Source of the DNA: Chloracidobacterium sp.
GTDB lineage: Bacteria; Acidobacteriota; Blastocatellia; Pyrinomonadales; Pyrinomonadaceae
Assembly: GCA_016716365.1 (NCBI GenBank)
Contig: JADJWM010000011.1
Location: forward strand, 1 to 34,409
Length of the DNA: 34,409 nucleotides
Direction of reading: 5' to 3'
A program made the position numbers and the translations under genes. Shown in pieces: positions 31,015-34,409 of the stretch. The notes below the pieces were generated by a model. The model ran no database searches. It was given only the letters and a program-made list of their open reading frames with translations, and had not been told where the DNA came from. Position 1 is the stretch's first letter. Every line of letters begins with the position of its first letter.

Positions 31015-34000
31015 ATGACGAGAGTAATTGTTTTGATCACGATGGTCGCTGCTTTTTGTCTAGGGGCCTTTGCCCAGGCGGGAGGTTCGACGGCCGAGAT
31101 ACGCGGGCGTGTGGTTGACCCGAACGGCGCGGTCGTTCGCGGGGCGACCATAACGCTGACAGATCCTGCCCGCGGATTCAGCCGGACCGCCAACAGCGAT
31201 GAAAACGGCGAGTATCGTTTCCTCTCACTCACGCCGGGCGTCTACCAGATCAAGGTCGAGGCATCCGGGTTCTCGACTCAGGTGAAGAACTCGGTCCAGG
31301 TGACCGTCGGCCAAACTGCCGACCAGGATTTCGCTATGCAGGTCGGGGACGCGACAGCGACCGTCGAGATAACCGGCGATACACCGCTGATCGAAACCGA
31401 CCGGTCGCAGCAGTCCACGACCTTGAGCGAGCGCGTCATTCGTGACCTGCCGATAGATCGACGGGATTACCTGACGTTTACTCTGCTGGCGCCGGGCGTC
31501 GTTGATTCGAACGCCCTTGCCGATAACTCGGATTTCCGCGTCACCCAAACGCCCCAGAGCGGCCTTTCATTCTATGGCAATAACGGCCGCGGAAACAGCG
31601 TTACCGTGGACGGTTCCGAGGCGAACGATCGGGGGCGGGGGTCCGCTCGACCCTCAGCCAGGAAGCGGTCAGGAGTTTCAGATCAATCGGAGCAACTACA
31701 ACGCGGAATTGGGCGGGGCCAGCGGCGGAGTGATCAACATCGTATCGAAGACGGGGACAAATCGTGTCAGCGGCAGCGTATTCGGCTATTTCCGGAACCA
31801 GGCGTTGGACGCCACCGATCCGTTCAATATCGTCCTTGAGGGAAATACGACACGCCGGATCAAACCGGATGCGAATCGCCAGCAATATGGATTTAGCTTA
31901 GGCGGGCCGATCGTCAAAGACCGTATGTTCTTTTTCGGCGGTTATGAAGGTCTGCGGAGGCGTGAATCGTCGGCCGTGCCGCTCCTGACCGACCTCAGCA
32001 TTTTCGGACCGACAGCCGCCCAAAGCGCTATCCTCGCGTCGCTCGCCGGCAGTTTGGATCCGACGCCGGTTCCGTGCGTCACGGGCGTTTCGGTCCCGAG
32101 GGCCGCTTGCGCGGGCATCCTTACGGGCGTACTCAGCGTCGACCAGCCGGTGCAGGATTTGTTCCGCCAGAACAGCGGCGTGTTCCCGTTCAATTCTGAT
32201 TCTCACGCCGCATCGTTCCGCGGTGACTATATCCCGAGCTCATCGAACACGTTCTTTCTGCGTTACAGCTTCAACGATCGCGACGAACAGAACCAATCGA
32301 CTCGTGCCCTTCTTGCTTTTTCACGCGGCAATAACGTCGATGTTCTTGACCCAACCTGACCGGGGCTGGACGCATCTTCCAAACTCGGGCATGAGCAATG
32401 AGCTTCGCCTTCAGGCAAATTATAACGAACTGACCGTGCTGTCGACCGACCCGCACGGTCCCGAACTGAACCTTGCCGGCTTCGGCTTTTTCAACCGCGA
32501 CATCTTTCTCCCGAGTTTCAATATCGATCGCCGGTACGAGATGCGTCGACAATTTTTCCGTCGTCAGCGGCAATCACCGCCTGAAGTTCGGTGGGAGCTT
32601 CCTGCTGCGTGACGGCTACTTCGATTCTAAGACCTTCTTCGGCGGACGTTTCGGTTTCGGGACATTGCCGGGTGCGCTTGTAAGCCCACAGCTTGCGACC
32701 ACATCCATCAATGCCATCCAGTCGCTCGATCTCGGCCTGCCGCAGTCATATCAGCAGGGCTTTGGCGACGGCATCGTCGGGGGCAAATTACCCTATTATT
32801 CCGTTTACGGCCAGGACACGTGGAAGGCACTCCCCAATCTGACTTTCAATTACGGGCTCCGGTACGAAATCGATACACGCCGCGAACCGCTTCGGACCTT
32901 TTATGGCAACTATGGCCCTCGTGTCGGATTCGCCTGGGACCCCTACAGCGAGGGAAAGACCATCATCCGCGGCGGTTATGGGATGTTCTATGCCCAGATC
33001 CCGTTCGTGATCGATTATGTGGTCCAATCGCTTAACGAGATCGACGGCTTCCGCCAGATCCCGCAGGTCCTGACCACGATCAACACCGCAGGTGCACAAA
33101 GCGCCGTCAACATTTTCAGAACGCTGCGCGCACAGGGCGTGATCGGCATCCCTGACACGGTCCGGACGATAACGCCAGCCGACCTGGCCCAGTTCGGAAT
33201 CAATGTTTCACAGACCGGCCCGCGAAATCCGCTGACGGTCTTGTTCCGCACCGATCCAACGTACCGAAATCCTCGGGCCCAGCAGGGAAGCATCGGCTTC
33301 GAGCAGGAGGTCACCGCCGGCACCAGTTTTTCGGCGAGCTACGTTTGGGCGCTTACTCAGTTCATTACCCGTGCCCGCGATATAAACCTGAGGAACCGAC
33401 CGATCGGGCCGCGGGGAATCCGCGAATGGGGGGCATTTGCACCCGACTGCGCCGGTGCCGGGATCGTCAACTGTTTCATCAACCCGACGCTCTTCCAGGA
33501 GATCATTTACGAATCGGCCGCGTCGGCGAATTACAACGGCCTCCTGATCGAGTTCCAGTCCCAAATCGGCCGGAATTTCGCAATTGCGGGCAATTACACA
33601 CTTAGTGAAGCGAATGACCAGGTCACCGACTATAACAGCGATTTCCGGGCATTCGACCAGACCTTCGATGATCCCGAATACTCGCTGTCGGCCTTTCACC
33701 AAAAGCACAAGTTTGTGATCTATTCGGTCATTACGACGCCGTGGAGGAATCCTGTTCTTCGCGACTGGACGTTCACGCCGATCATCCGGGCCAATAGCGG
33801 CCGGCCGTTTAATCTGCTTGCCGGTGCCGACGTGAATGGCGATCGAAGCACCAACGGCGACCGTCCGCTGCTTCGGCTGAACGGCCTGGACCAGGGAGCG
33901 ATCCCGCGGAATGTTGGCAAGGGGCCGGGCTTTATGACCGTAGATCTTCGCGTGATGCGGAGATTTGCGTTCAACGAGAACATGAGCCTCGACCTGACGG

Positions 34001-34182
34001 CCGAGGCGTTCAATTTGTTCAATCGCCTGAACTTCTCATCGGTGAACAATACGGTCGGCACTTTCTGGCCGACTACCGTCGATGTTCGCGGAAATCACGA
34101 CGTTGGGCCGAGCGGGCCGCTTGGCTTTACTTCGGCATTCGATCCGCGGCGCATACAACTCGGGGCGAAGTTCCGCTTCTAG
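31015..34182 (+). CDS. TonB-dependent receptor, Oar type, with consensus frameshifts
   Basis: About 1055 residues when joined. A signal peptide (to about residue 22, CLGAFAQ) is followed by a carboxypeptidase-regulatory-like domain (residues 26-112: EIRGRVVDPNGAVVRGATIT, GEYRFLSLTPGVYQIKVEASG). The plug follows (VIRDLPIDRRDYLTFTLLAPG, NSVTVDGSEAN, NYNAELGGASGGVINIVSKTG) and then a barrel ending in RRIQLGAKFRF. GGAGG lies 11 bases before ATG 31015. The frame breaks at about 31630-31640 and 31668-31670 (one base missing each), at about 32355-32365 (net +1 or -2) and at about 32542 (one extra C), with protein similarity continuing (VRSTLSQEAV, QEFQINRSNYN, VDNFSVVSGNHRLKF). The receptor type is common in Acidobacteriota. 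The substrate is unknown; it differs in sequence from the receptor at 15406. Confidence 0.92.
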
Positions 34183-34206
34183 CGTTATATTTTCTTAACA
34201 ACTAAT

Positions 34207-34236
34207 GAGGCGGTGTCGAGGGCGCCGCCTCTTTTT
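34207..34236 (+). terminator. Rho-independent terminator of the second receptor
   Basis: GAGGCGGTG (34207-34215) pairs with CGCCGCCTC (34223-34231, one G-U), followed by TTTTT. It overlaps the stop of the convergent patatin-like gene by two bases. Confidence 0.88.
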
Positions 34237-34409
34237 AGCGCTGTTCACCGCCCCCGCATTTAGCCAGTAGTTCATTGATCCGGGGTAGCATCTCTTCGGC
34301 CGCCTTCTCACCGAGTTCGATCAACTCATCGCGCCGAGCGATCTCGTCCGGCCGGATGCGCACCACCTGCGGTTCTATCACAATGTCTGCTCGATAATGC
34401 TGGTTCTTT
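34235..34409 (-). CDS. Patatin-like phospholipase, C-terminal fragment at window edge
   Basis: The last 57 codons of a minus-strand gene whose start lies outside the window. It reads KNQHYRADIVIEPQVVRIRP, then DEIARRDELIELGEKAAEEM and LPRINELLAK. This is the usual tail of RssA-type patatin-like phospholipases (DIVIEP....F.R.DELIE.GE.AA...LP.I..L). The catalytic Ser-Asp dyad lies upstream and cannot be checked. It ends at TAA 34237-34235, convergent with the TonB receptor. Confidence 0.6.
   Translation of the reverse strand, partial: KNQHYRADIVIEPQVVRIRPDEIARRDELIELGEKAAEEMLPRINELLAKCGGGEQR

Noticed and set aside
30731..31118. Short plus-strand frames before the second receptor as a small protein
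   Set aside because: No ribosome-binding site or recognisable sequence; overlaps the candidate promoter and leader.

Overview
The window looks like a chromosomal contig from an Acidobacteriota bacterium, probably of the Blastocatellia/Pyrinomonadales type. This is inferred from two large TonB-dependent receptors of the Oar type (N-terminal carboxypeptidase-regulatory-like domain), the rpoB-rpoC order with acidobacterial-looking protein sequences, many secreted proteins of unknown function, and high but not extreme GC. It cannot be proved from the sequence alone. No tRNA, rRNA or CRISPR array was seen.

Layout. 1-6460: the 3' part of rpoB and all of rpoC (plus strand), separated by a short repeat-rich spacer and closed by a strong terminator. 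6461-9750: a gene-poor, scarred stretch holding a decayed copy of the Obg-fold domain of the GTPase Obg/CgtA (minus strand), an unrecognised 700-bp gap, two secreted-protein genes (one with two NBR1-like Ig domains), a dead IS3-type orfA, and a second copy of the post-rpoC terminator sequence. 9751-11618: an odd Hcp-like mosaic protein, a small four-helix membrane protein and a secreted protein. 11661-13798 (minus): an HD-domain phosphohydrolase followed by a PlsC-type acyltransferase. 13947-14993 (plus): a secreted carboxypeptidase-regulatory/TPR protein. 15406-18551 (minus): the first TonB-dependent receptor. 18781-19470 (minus): ribA. 19579-21123 (minus): an ECF-like sigma factor with its zinc-finger anti-sigma factor, with its own terminator. 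21286-23148 (minus): an ABC exporter. 23319-23831 (plus): a TFIIB-type zinc-ribbon protein and an amphi-Trp domain protein. 23853-26566 (minus): a fused caspase-like/methyltransferase protein, a large palindrome, murI and a YbjN-like secreted protein. 26612-27400 (minus): an SGNH hydrolase, divergent from a VanW/glycosyltransferase fusion (27534-29314). Then come a secreted protein, an RRM RNA-binding protein (minus), the second TonB-dependent receptor (31015-34182) and the C-terminus of a patatin-like phospholipase at the edge.

Most genes are unrelated housekeeping or envelope functions in short operons. The clearest functional units are rpoBC, sigma/anti-sigma, and methyltransferase fusion-murI-YbjN. 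The long genes (rpoB, rpoC, both receptors, probably the VanW gene) contain tight clusters of one- and two-base indels, many in homopolymers. rpoB and rpoC are essential and the protein sequence continues perfectly across the breaks, so I read these as consensus errors of the assembly rather than pseudogenes. The obg remnant and the IS3 remnant carry in-frame stop codons and look truly dead. The most interesting items are the caspase-like/methyltransferase fusion, the VanW-glycosyltransferase fusion, the Hcp-like mosaic, and the obg remnant linked to a duplicated terminator.
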